From: an uncultured Oscillospiraceae bacterium
GTDB lineage: Bacteria; Bacillota; Clostridia; Oscillospirales; Oscillospiraceae
Length of the DNA stretch: 46,507 bases
Direction of reading: 5' to 3'
Assembly: GCA_910588495.1 (NCBI GenBank)
Contig: CAJUPU010000024.1
Coordinates: 1 to 46,507, forward strand
In this document: piece after piece, positions 17,647-25,152 of the stretch
How positions within the stretch are numbered: position 1 is the stretch's first letter
How the letters are laid out: each line of letters opens with the position of its first letter
The notes under the pieces: generated by a model
Told to the model about the DNA's origin: nothing
What the model saw: the letters and a program-made list of their open reading frames with translations, nothing else
The model's database searches: none
Made by a program: the position numbers and the translations under genes

Positions 17647-18483
17647 TCACATGCAGCAGTTTTTGGTGTCCTGATACCCCTCCGGCTGGGTGATGGTGTT
17701 GGGGGGGAAGAACTCCTCCACGGGGAACTGCACCTGGCGGAAGATGGCGCAGGGGTCCTCCTGCGCGCCGCTCCCGGCGGTGCACTCCTTGCTGGGCATA
17801 CAATAGTCGTAGGCGGGGATGAGCAGCTGGCTGTCCCGCTCCAGGCGGATGATGGAGAACTGGCCCAGGGTGACGTACACCCTCCGGCCCTCGCCCCCCA
17901 TGTTCAGTTCCCCGGGGAAGCACCCGGCGATGCCCGCGGGCACCTCCGCCCCGTCGCCGCAGGAGCACACCGGCGGCTCACAGGGGTCGGACAGGCGCAT
18001 GGACAGGATGATGGGATCCACCGAGTTCACCACCGCCACAGGCAGGTTGGTGCTCATCAGGTTCTGCTCGTCCAGGGCCTCCGCCCGGCTGTTGGAGGAG
18101 AACACCTTGGCGGACCCCTCGCTGCCGAACAGGATGGCCCGCTTGTCGAACACCGCCAGCCCGCAGATGGCCACCGGCCGGGCCGCGCCCACGAAGGCGT
18201 CGGCGGTCACACGGTAGAAGTAGCGCACGTCTACGGTGAAGTAGCCCCGGTTGAAGCCCACGGGCTCCACGTCGATGTAAGCGTACAGCAGTTCGGCCTG
18301 CCCGGCCTTCAAACTGATGGCCCGGTCGATGACGGCCTGGGAGCTGACGGTGGGGTAGAGCCGCAGGTCCTCCACGCAGTCCTTGTCGCGGCAGCTGTCA
18401 AAGATCTTTCGGGTGTGGATGCATACGGCCTCCCGGATACCGGCGGTATCGCAGATCGGGCCCGGCTCGATAAATTCAGCCAT
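17647..18483 (-). CDS. Conserved Cys-rich protein of unknown function
   Basis: 278 residues. The start at 18483 is set by GGGAGG nine bases upstream of an ATG; the frame is open further upstream but overlaps the opposite-strand hydrolase. There is no signal peptide or membrane helix. About 15 Cys are spread along the chain. The N-terminal block has KIFDSCRDKDCVEDLR, a middle block is rich in beta-type sequence (aromatic/hydrophobic alternation, FTVDVRYFYRVT), a PPVCSCGDG cluster lies in the middle and a CC pair ends the protein. From memory, proteins with this N-terminal block recur in spore-forming Clostridia, but I cannot name a family. A structural role, for example as a disulphide-linked coat component, is a guess. 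Confidence 0.85.
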   Translation of the reverse strand: MAEFIEPGPICDTAGIREAVCIHTRKIFDSCRDKDCVEDLRLYPTVSSQAVIDRAISLKAGQAELLYAYIDVEPVGFNRGYFTVDVRYFYRVTADAFVGAARPVAICGLAVFDKRAILFGSEGSAKVFSSNSRAEALDEQNLMSTNLPVAVVNSVDPIILSMRLSDPCEPPVCSCGDGAEVPAGIAGCFPGELNMGGEGRRVYVTLGQFSIIRLERDSQLLIPAYDYCMPSKECTAGSGAQEDPCAIFRQVQFPVEEFFPPNTITQPEGYQDTKNCCM

Positions 18484-18580
18484 TTTCGTACCTCCCGATG
18501 GTTGATGGGTCGGGGCGGATCGGACGCTCCCCTTCCACCCCCATTGTATGCCGGGGGACAAAACGGGTGCGGGACGGCGC

Positions 18581-18609
18581 TGGACAGGGCGGGCCCGCCG
18601 TGGTATGAT
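18581..18609 (+). promoter_or_regulatory. Promoter of the alpha/beta hydrolase
   Basis: TGGACA (18581-18586), a 17-base spacer and TATGAT (18604-18609), 33 bases before the start codon. Confidence 0.75.
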
Positions 18610-18642
18610 AAGAGGCAGATCCACATCAAAGGTCGTGATGCC

Positions 18643-19596
18643 ATGAAAAGATCGCTCAAAAAAGGCCGCGCGGGCAGGATCGCCCTCGCCGTCCTGGCCG
18701 TCCTGCTGCTGGCCGCCGCCGGGGCGCTGGCCTTCGCCGGGAACTACCTGTTCCGCTTCGCCCTGGACCCCCAAGGAGGCGGTATGTTCAGCGGCTACGA
18801 ACCGGACGCGTGGGAGCTGACGGGAAAACGCGCCTGGTTTGCCGAAAACAGCCAGGACCGCTGGCTCACCAGCCACGACGGGCTGGCCCTCCACGCCCTG
18901 TACCTGCCCCAAAAGACAGAAAGCCGCAAATACGCCGTGATCTGCCACGGCTACGGCGGCATTCCCCAGGACATGGGCGGCTTCGCGTCCCATTTCTACG
19001 ACATGGGCTATCACGTCCTGGCCCCCGCCGCCCGGTGCCACGAGCGCAGCGAGGGCCGCTACGCCGGAATGGGCTGGCCGGAGCGGCGGGATATGGTGGC
19101 CTGGGTGGACGCCATCGTGGAGCAGGACCCCCAGGCGGAGATCGTGCTGTTTGGCGTATCCATGGGCGGGGCCACGGTGATGATGACCGCCGGAGAGGCG
19201 GACCTGTCCCCCAACGTCAAATGTATCATCGAGGACTGCGGCTACACCTCCGTCTGGGACGAGTTCGCCGGACAGCTGGAGGAGATGTTCGGCCTGCCCA
19301 CCTTCCCGGTGCTGGACGCCGCCTCCCTGGTGGCCCGGGTCCGGGCGGGCTGGGCCTTCCGGGAGGCGTCGGCGGCGGAGCAAGTCAGGAAAACCAGCCT
19401 GCCCATCCTATTCATCCACGGCGAGGAGGACGACTTCGTCCCCTATTGGATGCTGGACGTGGTGTACGACGCCTGCCCCAGCCCGGGCAAGGAGCGGCTG
19501 TCCGTCCCCGGCGCGGGCCACGGCAAGGCGTCCAGCGTGGACCCGGAGCTGTACTGGTCCACGGTGGAGGACTTCCTGGCAAAACACATGGACTGA
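18643..19596 (+). CDS. Membrane-anchored alpha/beta hydrolase
   Basis: 317 residues. A basic N-terminus and one hydrophobic helix (about 11-33) act as anchor or signal, so the enzyme probably works outside the membrane. The hydrolase core starts about 75: oxyanion HGYGG (102-106), nucleophile elbow GVSMGG with Ser173, likely acid Asp in HGEEDDFVP and His in GAGHG. It resembles the DUF1749/BEM46-like peptidase S9/S15-related hydrolases; the substrate is unknown. The ATG at 18643 is used although its ribosome site (AAAGG) is weak; it follows the promoter closely. It is monocistronic and ends at a shared bidirectional terminator. Confidence 0.9.
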   Translation: MKRSLKKGRAGRIALAVLAVLLLAAAGALAFAGNYLFRFALDPQGGGMFSGYEPDAWELTGKRAWFAENSQDRWLTSHDGLALHALYLPQKTESRKYAVICHGYGGIPQDMGGFASHFYDMGYHVLAPAARCHERSEGRYAGMGWPERRDMVAWVDAIVEQDPQAEIVLFGVSMGGATVMMTAGEADLSPNVKCIIEDCGYTSVWDEFAGQLEEMFGLPTFPVLDAASLVARVRAGWAFREASAAEQVRKTSLPILFIHGEEDDFVPYWMLDVVYDACPSPGKERLSVPGAGHGKASSVDPELYWSTVEDFLAKHMD

Positions 19597-19603
19597 CGAG
19601 AAG

Positions 19604-19633
19604 AGCGGCGGAGGGAACATCCCCTCCGCCGCT
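19604..19633. terminator. Bidirectional terminator between hydrolase and acyltransferase
   Basis: A 12-bp stem (AGCGGCGGAGGG with CCCTCCGCCGCT) with a 6-base loop lies between two convergent stop codons and is followed by TGTTT on the plus strand. Confidence 0.8.
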
Positions 19634-19637
19634 TGTT

Positions 19638-20279
19638 TCACCGGGCCTCCCGGGCAAAGCCCTCCAGCTCCCTCTCCAGCCCCTGATAGAACCGCCCCAT
19701 GTGGGCCCCGTCCACCAGGGCGTGGTTGACCAGCAGGGTGACGGGCATGGCGATCCGCCCCCCGGCCTCATCATACCTTCCCCAGGTGATCCGGGGGTTG
19801 CTGTCCGCCGGGGTGGGCACCGGCTGGCGCAGGGCGGTGTACCCCACCCAGGGCAGGGTGGACACGAACAGCAGGCTCAACGCGTCCTCGCCGTCATCCA
19901 GGTCCCCGCCCGCCTTGGCCTGCTCCTGCCGCCGCACCGCCTGGGGCAGGAACTCCCCGAAGGGTTCCATGCAGCTGAGGCGGCAGTAGCAATAGGTCCC
20001 GTCCGCCCGCAGCACCGTGTGGGAGGTGTCGCAGGAGGAGAACTCCACCGGGCGGCCGTCCACGATCCGCTGGCGCAGCTGGGGCACGGCGTTGGCCGCC
20101 CGCCCGGCGCACCACAGAAAGCTGAGGAAAAAGGGCGCTCCCCGCTCCCGGCACGCCGCCAGCAACCCGGTGACGTCCACCGGCGCCGTCACCCCGGCGT
20201 AGGGGTCCGCCATGGCGCTGAAGTAGGCGAAGTGGGCTTTTCGGGGGTAGCTCTCCCAGTCGATCGCGCGATAGTCCAT
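19638..20279 (-). CDS. CAT-family acyltransferase
   Basis: 213 residues with the chloramphenicol-acetyltransferase fold, which works as a trimer with acetyl-CoA. The catalytic His is His186 in VNHALVDG, with Asp190 of the HxxxD motif. The N-terminal RKAHFAYF and the FFLSFLWCAGRAAN helix are family features. Many chromosomal members of this family do not acetylate chloramphenicol, and here the usual HHxxxDG is NHxxxDG, so a resistance role should not be assumed. The ATG at 20279 is preceded by GGAGG. It has its own promoter, divergent from the PadR operon. Confidence 0.88.
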   Translation of the reverse strand: MDYRAIDWESYPRKAHFAYFSAMADPYAGVTAPVDVTGLLAACRERGAPFFLSFLWCAGRAANAVPQLRQRIVDGRPVEFSSCDTSHTVLRADGTYCYCRLSCMEPFGEFLPQAVRRQEQAKAGGDLDDGEDALSLLFVSTLPWVGYTALRQPVPTPADSNPRITWGRYDEAGGRIAMPVTLLVNHALVDGAHMGRFYQGLERELEGFAREAR

Positions 20280-20300
20280 CCCGATCCCTCCTTTTTCCCC

Positions 20301-20329
20301 ATTGTACACCAATCCCGGCCAAAACGCAA
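20301..20329 (-). promoter_or_regulatory. Promoter of the CAT-family gene
   Basis: On the minus strand TTGCGT (20324-20329), a 17-base spacer and TACAAT (20301-20306). Confidence 0.65.
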
Positions 20330-20337
20330 AGTCCCCC

Positions 20338-20366
20338 TTGACTTTTTTTCGCCGGTCTGCTACTAT
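20338..20366 (+). promoter_or_regulatory. Promoter of the duplicated membrane-protein/padR operon
   Basis: TTGACT (20338-20343), a 17-base spacer and TACTAT (20361-20366), lying back to back with the CAT-gene promoter only eight bases away. Confidence 0.8.
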
Positions 20367-20395
20367 ATTTTTAACAGTAGTAAAAAATACAGTAG
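20360..20395 (+). promoter_or_regulatory. Candidate PadR operator
   Basis: ACAGTAG occurs at 20374-20380 and 20389-20395. CTACT at 20360-20364 is the inverted partner of AGTAG at 20376-20380. These AT-rich elements overlap the -10 and the transcription start in an otherwise GC-rich region. Repression by the PadR protein encoded last in the operon is inferred. Confidence 0.45.
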
Positions 20396-20411
20396 GGAAA
20401 GGAGAACACCG

Positions 20412-21233
20412 ATGAAAAAGGACTACATGGCCGGGCTGGAGGGCTGGGCCCGCTGGATGCTCCCCCGGCGGGAGGCGGAGGAGGTGATCGCCGACTACCG
20501 GGAGATCGCGGGCGACCCCGAGCTGTCCCAGGGGCTCGGCAGGCCCCGGGACGCGGTCCGGCCCCTGGCGGACAAAAAAGCCTACCGCGCCTGGCTGGCG
20601 GCCTTCGCGGCGATGGCGGCGTGTATCCTTGCCCTGGGTGTCAGCCCCACGATGATCGGGTATCCATTTTGGCGCCTGTTCTTCGACGGTTGGACGGGCA
20701 CGTATCCGTATGGCGCGTTCATCGTGACGGCGTTCGGCGCGGTCACGGCTCTGGCGTGGTTTTGCCGCCGCGGGCGGCGGGAAGCGGTAAAGCCCCCGAT
20801 CCCCAAGGGACTCATCGCCGTTTTGGCGCTCCTGTCCGTGTGGATCGGGCTGGTATTCCTGTTCTACTGGGCCGTCATTCGGGATCTGGACGGCTTTCTC
20901 AACATGCTGGGGACCATGACCACCTTCATCGGCCCCGGCAATATCGTGCCCCGCTCCACGTACCTTCTCCAATGCACCCTGTGCTATGTCCCCCTCCCCG
21001 TCTCTCTCCTGGCGGTGTATTGGCTGGTCAGGGCCCGTACCCATGACCGCCGGTGGGCGGCGGCGTACATCCTGGCCCTCACCGCCATTTTGGTCTCCCT
21101 GGAGACGGTGGCCGAACTGACCCGCATGGATGTCACCGCCACCCCCTATGAGATCTCTATGCGGGCGAGGCTGCTCCAGTGCACCGCCGTCACTGTCTTG
21201 GGCCTTCTCGGCACGGGGGTGTCCCTATGCTGA
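20412..21233 (+). CDS. HAAS-like membrane protein, copy 1
   Basis: 273 residues. The first 60 residues form a soluble helical domain (MAGLEGWARWMLPRREAEEV, then IADYREI and a helix ending near ADKKAYRAW). This resembles the HAAS/DUF1700-type domain often encoded next to PadR regulators. About six hydrophobic helices follow. Residues 2-63 are encoded by DNA identical to the next gene, while the membrane part has diverged. AAAGGAG precedes the ATG. The stop overlaps the next start by seven bases (ATGCTGA). The role is unknown; family context suggests a membrane sensor or export-related protein tied to PadR control. Confidence 0.85.
   Translation: MKKDYMAGLEGWARWMLPRREAEEVIADYREIAGDPELSQGLGRPRDAVRPLADKKAYRAWLAAFAAMAACILALGVSPTMIGYPFWRLFFDGWTGTYPYGAFIVTAFGAVTALAWFCRRGRREAVKPPIPKGLIAVLALLSVWIGLVFLFYWAVIRDLDGFLNMLGTMTTFIGPGNIVPRSTYLLQCTLCYVPLPVSLLAVYWLVRARTHDRRWAAAYILALTAILVSLETVAELTRMDVTATPYEISMRARLLQCTAVTVLGLLGTGVSLC
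20413..20601 (+). repeat. 189-bp perfect direct repeat, copy 1
   Basis: This stretch is identical base for base to 21231-21419 (offset 818). It encodes the N-terminal soluble domain of two consecutive membrane proteins. Silent positions are also identical, so the copies either arose recently or are kept alike by gene conversion. Confidence 0.95.
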
Positions 21234-22051
21234 AAAAGGACTACATGGCCGGGCTGGAGGGCTGGGCCCGCTGGATGCTCCCCCGGCGGGAGGCGGAGGA
21301 GGTGATCGCCGACTACCGGGAGATCGCGGGCGACCCCGAGCTGTCCCAGGGGCTCGGCAGGCCCCGGGACGCGGTCCGGCCCCTGGCGGACAAAAAAGCC
21401 TACCGCGCCTGGCTGGCGGTATTTGTGGTGATGGCGGCGTGCCTTCTCATCCCCGGCGTCAGCCCCCTGCCCGGCGGACCCTATCCCGTGTGGTTTTCCC
21501 TGTTCAACTCCGATGGATCTTTGATTCCCGGCGTTCCAATGTACCTCTATTTCATGGCGGTGGGAATCGCCACGGCCCTGATCTGGTTCCGGCCCCATCC
21601 GGAAGACCCGAAAGCCCCCCTGCCCCGGGCTGTCTCTGTGATCCTGGCGGCGGAGCTTGTCCTCCTGGCGGCGGTCTGGTGGATGTACTGGCAGATCGCC
21701 CTCTATCCGGACGGCGTATTTACAGATCAGGCTTTTTGGCTTCCCGTCCTCGTCTATGTCGGCCCTCTCACCTATGCCTCCCACATCCTGGCGATCCTGC
21801 TTGGGTGGTCCTCCATCCCGCTGACGGTCCTGGGCATCGCCGCCCTGGTAAAGGCCCGCACCCGGGACCGCCGCTGGCGGGCGGTGTACGTCCTCAGCCT
21901 GGCGGTGCTGATGCTGGCCTTTGCCGTGCTGGCCCTGCTCACCAGCATGGACGTGTCCTCGGAACCGGACACATGGTGGATCCCGACTTGCCGGCGCTGC
22001 ATCGAGATCACCGCGATCGGCCTTCTCGGCACGGGGGCGTCCCTATGCTGA
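21227..22051 (+). CDS. HAAS-like membrane protein, copy 2
   Basis: 274 residues, a tandem paralogue of the gene before it. The N-terminal domain is the same apart from an added Leu at position 2. The membrane part (about six helices from residue 64) differs strongly in its central loops but keeps the closing block (KARTRDRRWRAVYVLSLA; then GLLGTGASLC at the very end). The start overlaps the previous stop by seven bases and the stop overlaps the padR start in the same way, so the three genes are probably translated by re-initiation. Function unknown. Confidence 0.85.
   Translation: MLKKDYMAGLEGWARWMLPRREAEEVIADYREIAGDPELSQGLGRPRDAVRPLADKKAYRAWLAVFVVMAACLLIPGVSPLPGGPYPVWFSLFNSDGSLIPGVPMYLYFMAVGIATALIWFRPHPEDPKAPLPRAVSVILAAELVLLAAVWWMYWQIALYPDGVFTDQAFWLPVLVYVGPLTYASHILAILLGWSSIPLTVLGIAALVKARTRDRRWRAVYVLSLAVLMLAFAVLALLTSMDVSSEPDTWWIPTCRRCIEITAIGLLGTGASLC
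21231..21419 (+). repeat. 189-bp perfect direct repeat, copy 2
   Basis: Identical to 20413-20601. The first 12 bases of the unit (TGAAAAAGGACC/T) recur a third time at the start of padR, and the shared GGCCTTCTCGGCACGGGGG block precedes both junctions. The duplication unit therefore appears to run from one stop/start junction to the next, about 818 bp. Confidence 0.95.
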
Positions 22052-22347
22052 AAAAGGACCTGATCGAGCTGTGCCTGCTCCACCTCCTCGCCCAAGGGGA
22101 CCGGTACGGCTACTACCTGCTGAAAAGGCTCCACACCGTGTTCCCCGACACCCAGGAGAGCGCCGTCTACGCCCTGCTCCGGGGGCTGTGCCGGGAGGGC
22201 TGCTTGGAGCAGTACCTGGGCCAGACCTCGGACGGCCCCGCCCGGAAGTATTACCACCTCACCGGCGAGGGGCCGACCCGGTACGCCGCCCTGCTGGAGC
22301 AGTGGCGGGCGCTGTCGGCGGCGCTGGCCGAGCTGGGGGTGGAGTAG
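22045..22347 (+). CDS. PadR-family transcriptional regulator
   Basis: 100 residues, a small PadR (subfamily 1) winged-helix repressor. It opens with LIELCLLHLLAQGDRYGYYLL, has TQESAVYALLRGLCREG as recognition region and ends in the wing (RKYYHLTGEG). Such proteins act as dimers and usually repress their own operon and an adjacent membrane or efflux gene. Its start overlaps the stop of the copy 2 gene by seven bases. Being last in the operon is unusual, because PadR normally precedes its HAAS partner. It probably acts at the ACAGTAG repeats near 20360-20395. Confidence 0.93.
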   Translation: MLKKDLIELCLLHLLAQGDRYGYYLLKRLHTVFPDTQESAVYALLRGLCREGCLEQYLGQTSDGPARKYYHLTGEGPTRYAALLEQWRALSAALAELGVE

Positions 22348-22371
22348 CCGCCCCGCCGGGACAAAAAACAG

Positions 22372-22401
22372 GCCCCGGGGAGCCGAAGGGCTCCCCGGGG
22401 C
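22372..22401. terminator. Bidirectional terminator between padR and thioesterase
   Basis: A perfect 13-bp stem (GCCCCGGGGAGCC/GGCTCCCCGGGGC) has a 4-base loop. CTTT follows on the plus strand and CTGTTTTTTG on the minus strand. Confidence 0.9.
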
Positions 22402-22417
22402 TTTCCAGCGCCCGGAT

Positions 22418-22882
22418 TCACGCCTGGGGCCGCCGGATGGCGTATACGCCGGTGGCGGTGGCCAGCAGCTCATCGGGCCGCCCCGCCGGGAACACCTCCG
22501 CGGCCATCTGGCCGGAGGAGCCCCCGATCCGCACCGTGCGGGTGCGCACCTGGATGTCCGTGTCCAGGGGGACGGGCCGGGCGTAGTTGACGGTCATGGT
22601 GATGGTGGGGGTGAAGGTGCACCCGGCTTGGGCGCCGCAGGTGACGCCCATGCACGAGTCCACCAGGGAGGCGGTGACGCCGCCGTGGACGATGCCCATG
22701 GGGTTGGACATGGACTGCTCGGTGCGGCAGGCGAACAGCAGGGACCCGGCGGGGCCGTCCTCCTCCACCAGAAAGACATCCTGGCCGATGTGGGGCCAGG
22801 CCCGGGTGGGCATTAGGGTGCGCAGATGGATGAACCGGGCGGCCAGGCGGCGCAGCTCCTGATTCGACATGACGGCGTTCAT
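22418..22882 (-). CDS. PaaI-type acyl-CoA thioesterase (hotdog fold)
   Basis: 154 residues. Hotdog-fold thioesterases of the PaaI group hydrolyse acyl- or phenylacetyl-CoA in the cytoplasm. The conserved block MGIVHGGVTASLVDSCMG (about 61-78) holds the HGG active-site motif, and TFTPTITMTVNYARPV is the central strand pair. The start at 22882 is chosen because GGGGAG lies nine bases upstream and the ATG overlaps the rqcH stop (ATGA). It is probably translated from the mrnC-rqcH transcript. The substrate is unknown. Confidence 0.9.
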   Translation of the reverse strand: MNAVMSNQELRRLAARFIHLRTLMPTRAWPHIGQDVFLVEEDGPAGSLLFACRTEQSMSNPMGIVHGGVTASLVDSCMGVTCGAQAGCTFTPTITMTVNYARPVPLDTDIQVRTRTVRIGGSSGQMAAEVFPAGRPDELLATATGVYAIRRPQA

Positions 22883-24645
22883 GTGCCGCTCCCCCCTCCG
22901 CTCTTTTTTCCACCCCGCAGCGAGCGCACCAGCTCCTCGCCGGGGGTGACGTACAGCGTGCGGTAGGTGTTGTAGATCACATAGCCCGGCTTGGCCCCGG
23001 CGGGCTTCTTCACCGCCTTGACAGGGGTGTAGTCCACCGGCACCTGGCCCGACTCCCGGCCCTGGGAGAACCAGGCCGCCAGCATGGCCGCCTCGGTGAG
23101 GGACGCCTCGTCCGGCTCCGCCCCGCCGGTCTTGAGGATCACATGGGAGCCGTGGAGCTTCTGGGCGTGGAGCCACAGGTCCCGCTTGTCCGCGTCCTTC
23201 AGGGTGAGCCGGTCGTTCTGGCTGTTGTTCTTGCCCACCAGGATGGTGAGCCCCGCGCTGGAGCGGAACTCCATGGGCTTGGAGTGAACGATCTTCACCC
23301 GCCCCTTGGCGGTCATTTTCCGCTTGTGCTGCTTGAGATAGCCGTTGTCCATCAGCTCCTGGCGGATCTCCTGGAGGTCCCGGTCTCCCTCGGAGAGGGT
23401 TATCATCTGGAGCACGCTGTCCAGGTAGTCCAGCTCCGCCCGGTTCTTCTCCAGCTGGATGGTGAGCATCTCCTCCGCCTTCTGGGCCTTTTTGTAGTCC
23501 TTGTAGTACTTGGCGGCGTTCTGCTGGGGGGTGAGCAGGGGGTCCAGGGGGATGTCCACGTCCCGGCACTCCGGGTCGTAATAGTTCTGGGCCCGGAGGA
23601 CGGACCGGCCCTTGCTCATCTGATGGAAGTTGGTGGTGATGATGTCGCCGAACTGGCGCAGCCGCTCCCGGTCTGCCGTTCTGGCCAGGTCCCCCTCCTG
23701 GTTGGCGATCTTCTTCGCCGTGCGGTTGCGGGCCTGGGTGACGGAGCGGATGAAGTCCTGGCCCCGCTGCTTCACCCGCTCCTGGGCCTCCTTCTGCTCA
23801 TAGAAGTCGTCCAGCAGCTCGGAGAAGGTGGGATACCGCTTCAGCTCCACCCCGGGGCCGTATTGCAGCACCGGCATGAAGGTGAAGTCTATGGGCCTGC
23901 CGTCCCGGATGAGGACGGTGGGCGCGTAGTCCCCGGACCGCACCCGGTCCATGAGCTGGTTGAAGCGGCCGGCCAGCCCCTCCCTGGTCCCCTCCCCCTG
24001 GAACGCCAGTTCACGGGCGATGAGGGGGGACAGGCCGTTGAAGGAGTCCAGCAGCCATTTGTCCTGGCCGCCCCCCTCGGGGGCGTTGGCGAGAACATAG
24101 GCCCGAAGCTCCTCGGCTGTCATGGCGGCGGGGTCCAGCCGCCCGGTGGGCTCGGGGAGGGCGTAGTACAGCCCCGGCATGACGGGCCGCTTGGCGGACA
24201 GATCGCCGTCCGCCCGGCGCATACAGTCGGTGATCCGCCCCGCGCCGTCCAGCATGATGAGGTTGGACTTGCGCCCGATGCACTCCAGCACCAGCCGGCG
24301 CTCCACCCGGTCGCCCAGCTCGTCCAGGGTCTCAAAGCGGAAGTCCAGCAGACGCTCCATGGAGGGCTGGGTGAGCTCCAGCAGCCGTGCCCCGGTGAAG
24401 TGCTTGCGCAGCAGCATGCAGAACATGGGGGGCGTCTCCGGGTTTTCCCGGGGGACGCGGGTGAGCTGGGCCCTGGGATGGGCGGGGCTGGCGGACAGCA
24501 GCAGCCGCACGTTTTCCTTCCCCGCCCGCATGTGGAGCACCGCCTCGTCCCGGGCGGGCTGATAGAGCTTATCCACCTTGCCGCCGGTGAGCTTTTCGCG
24601 CAGCTCCCCGGCCAAAGCTGTCATAAAGATCGCGTCAAATGGCAT
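22879..24645 (-). CDS. rqcH: Ribosome quality control protein RqcH (NFACT)
   Basis: 588 residues. RqcH binds stalled 50S subunits and recruits tRNA-Ala to add C-terminal alanine tails that mark nascent chains for degradation. The order is NFACT-N (about 1-200; opening MPFDAIFMTALAGEL), helix-hairpin-helix and coiled coil (about 205-440, rich in charged heptads), then NFACT-R (about 455-560; ILVGKNNSQNDRLTLKDADK, with DLWLHAQKLHGSHVIL). Older annotation calls this fibronectin-binding protein FbpA. The start overlaps the end of mrnC by 11 bases, and the stop overlaps the thioesterase start. Confidence 0.96.
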   Translation of the reverse strand: MPFDAIFMTALAGELREKLTGGKVDKLYQPARDEAVLHMRAGKENVRLLLSASPAHPRAQLTRVPRENPETPPMFCMLLRKHFTGARLLELTQPSMERLLDFRFETLDELGDRVERRLVLECIGRKSNLIMLDGAGRITDCMRRADGDLSAKRPVMPGLYYALPEPTGRLDPAAMTAEELRAYVLANAPEGGGQDKWLLDSFNGLSPLIARELAFQGEGTREGLAGRFNQLMDRVRSGDYAPTVLIRDGRPIDFTFMPVLQYGPGVELKRYPTFSELLDDFYEQKEAQERVKQRGQDFIRSVTQARNRTAKKIANQEGDLARTADRERLRQFGDIITTNFHQMSKGRSVLRAQNYYDPECRDVDIPLDPLLTPQQNAAKYYKDYKKAQKAEEMLTIQLEKNRAELDYLDSVLQMITLSEGDRDLQEIRQELMDNGYLKQHKRKMTAKGRVKIVHSKPMEFRSSAGLTILVGKNNSQNDRLTLKDADKRDLWLHAQKLHGSHVILKTGGAEPDEASLTEAAMLAAWFSQGRESGQVPVDYTPVKAVKKPAGAKPGYVIYNTYRTLYVTPGEELVRSLRGGKKSGGGSGT

Positions 24646-25048
24646 GGGCGGCCTCCTCCATCATAGCCTCGAACAATTCGTTCAGCCTGTCCGTCCTGCC
24701 CTGCAGGTACAGCCAGCCGAACAAGGACTCCAGCGCCGTGGCGGCGTGGTACTCCCCTATACTGGCCCCTTTGGGCACAGCGGCGGTGTGGCTGTTGCGC
24801 CCCCGGCGGTAGACCGCCTGTTCCTCCTCGCTCAAAAGGGGCAGGATGGCGCGGGCCAATTTTGCCTGGGCGGGGGCGGCCACGTATTTGACGGCGGCTT
24901 TGTGCAGCCCCGCGTTGGTGGCCTTGCCGTGGAGGCACAGCCAGGAGCGCACCATCAGCTCATAGACCGCGTCGCCCAGGTGGGCCAGCCCCAGGGCGCT
25001 GATCTTGTCAATGGCGTCCTGCCCGGCGGACAGGTGAAAATGATCCAT
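24635..25048 (-). CDS. mrnC: Mini-ribonuclease III
   Basis: 137 residues, an RNase III catalytic domain without a double-stranded-RNA-binding domain. It matures the 5' and 3' ends of 23S rRNA in Bacillota. The catalytic helix reads LGDAVYELMVR (Asp about 26). The second acidic residue is in ALESLFGWLYL, and RGRNSHTAAVPKGASI is the family signature. The ATG at 25048 is used, with GGAG about ten bases upstream, rather than a possible TTG seven codons earlier. It is the first gene of an operon with rqcH and the thioesterase. Confidence 0.95.
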   Translation of the reverse strand: MDHFHLSAGQDAIDKISALGLAHLGDAVYELMVRSWLCLHGKATNAGLHKAAVKYVAAPAQAKLARAILPLLSEEEQAVYRRGRNSHTAAVPKGASIGEYHAATALESLFGWLYLQGRTDRLNELFEAMMEEAAHAI

Positions 25049-25081
25049 GGGGAATTCTCCGATCCTCAAGTTTTTTATGGA

Positions 25082-25109
25082 ATTATATCACAAAGCTGAG
25101 GAATTGCAA
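25082..25109 (-). promoter_or_regulatory. mrnC-rqcH operon promoter
   Basis: On the minus strand TTGCAA (25104-25109), a 16-base spacer and consensus TATAAT (25082-25087) with a TGA just before it (extended -10). Confidence 0.8.
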
Positions 25110-25114
25110 GGGGG

Positions 25115-25144
25115 AAGGGCGGCCGTCCGGGGACAGCCGCCCTT
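25115..25144 (-). terminator. Terminator of the marR-ABC operon
   Basis: A 9-bp stem (AAGGGCGGC/GCCGCCCTT) has a 12-base loop and then CCCCCTT on the minus strand. It lies eight bases past the small-gene stop and ends just before the mrnC promoter. Confidence 0.6.
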
Positions 25145-25152
25145 GGTGAGGT

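Noticed and set aside
19638..20279. Chloramphenicol resistance gene
   Set aside because: The CAT fold is clear, but the active-site motif is NHxxxDG and chromosomal relatives often lack this activity, so only the family is called.
20413..21419. Insertion sequence or transposon behind the 189-bp repeats
   Set aside because: The repeats are in-frame coding sequence in tandem genes; there is no transposase, terminal inverted repeat or target duplication.
22879..24645. Fibronectin-binding adhesin
   Set aside because: The old FbpA label does not fit: NFACT-N/NFACT-R domains and no export signal point to RqcH.
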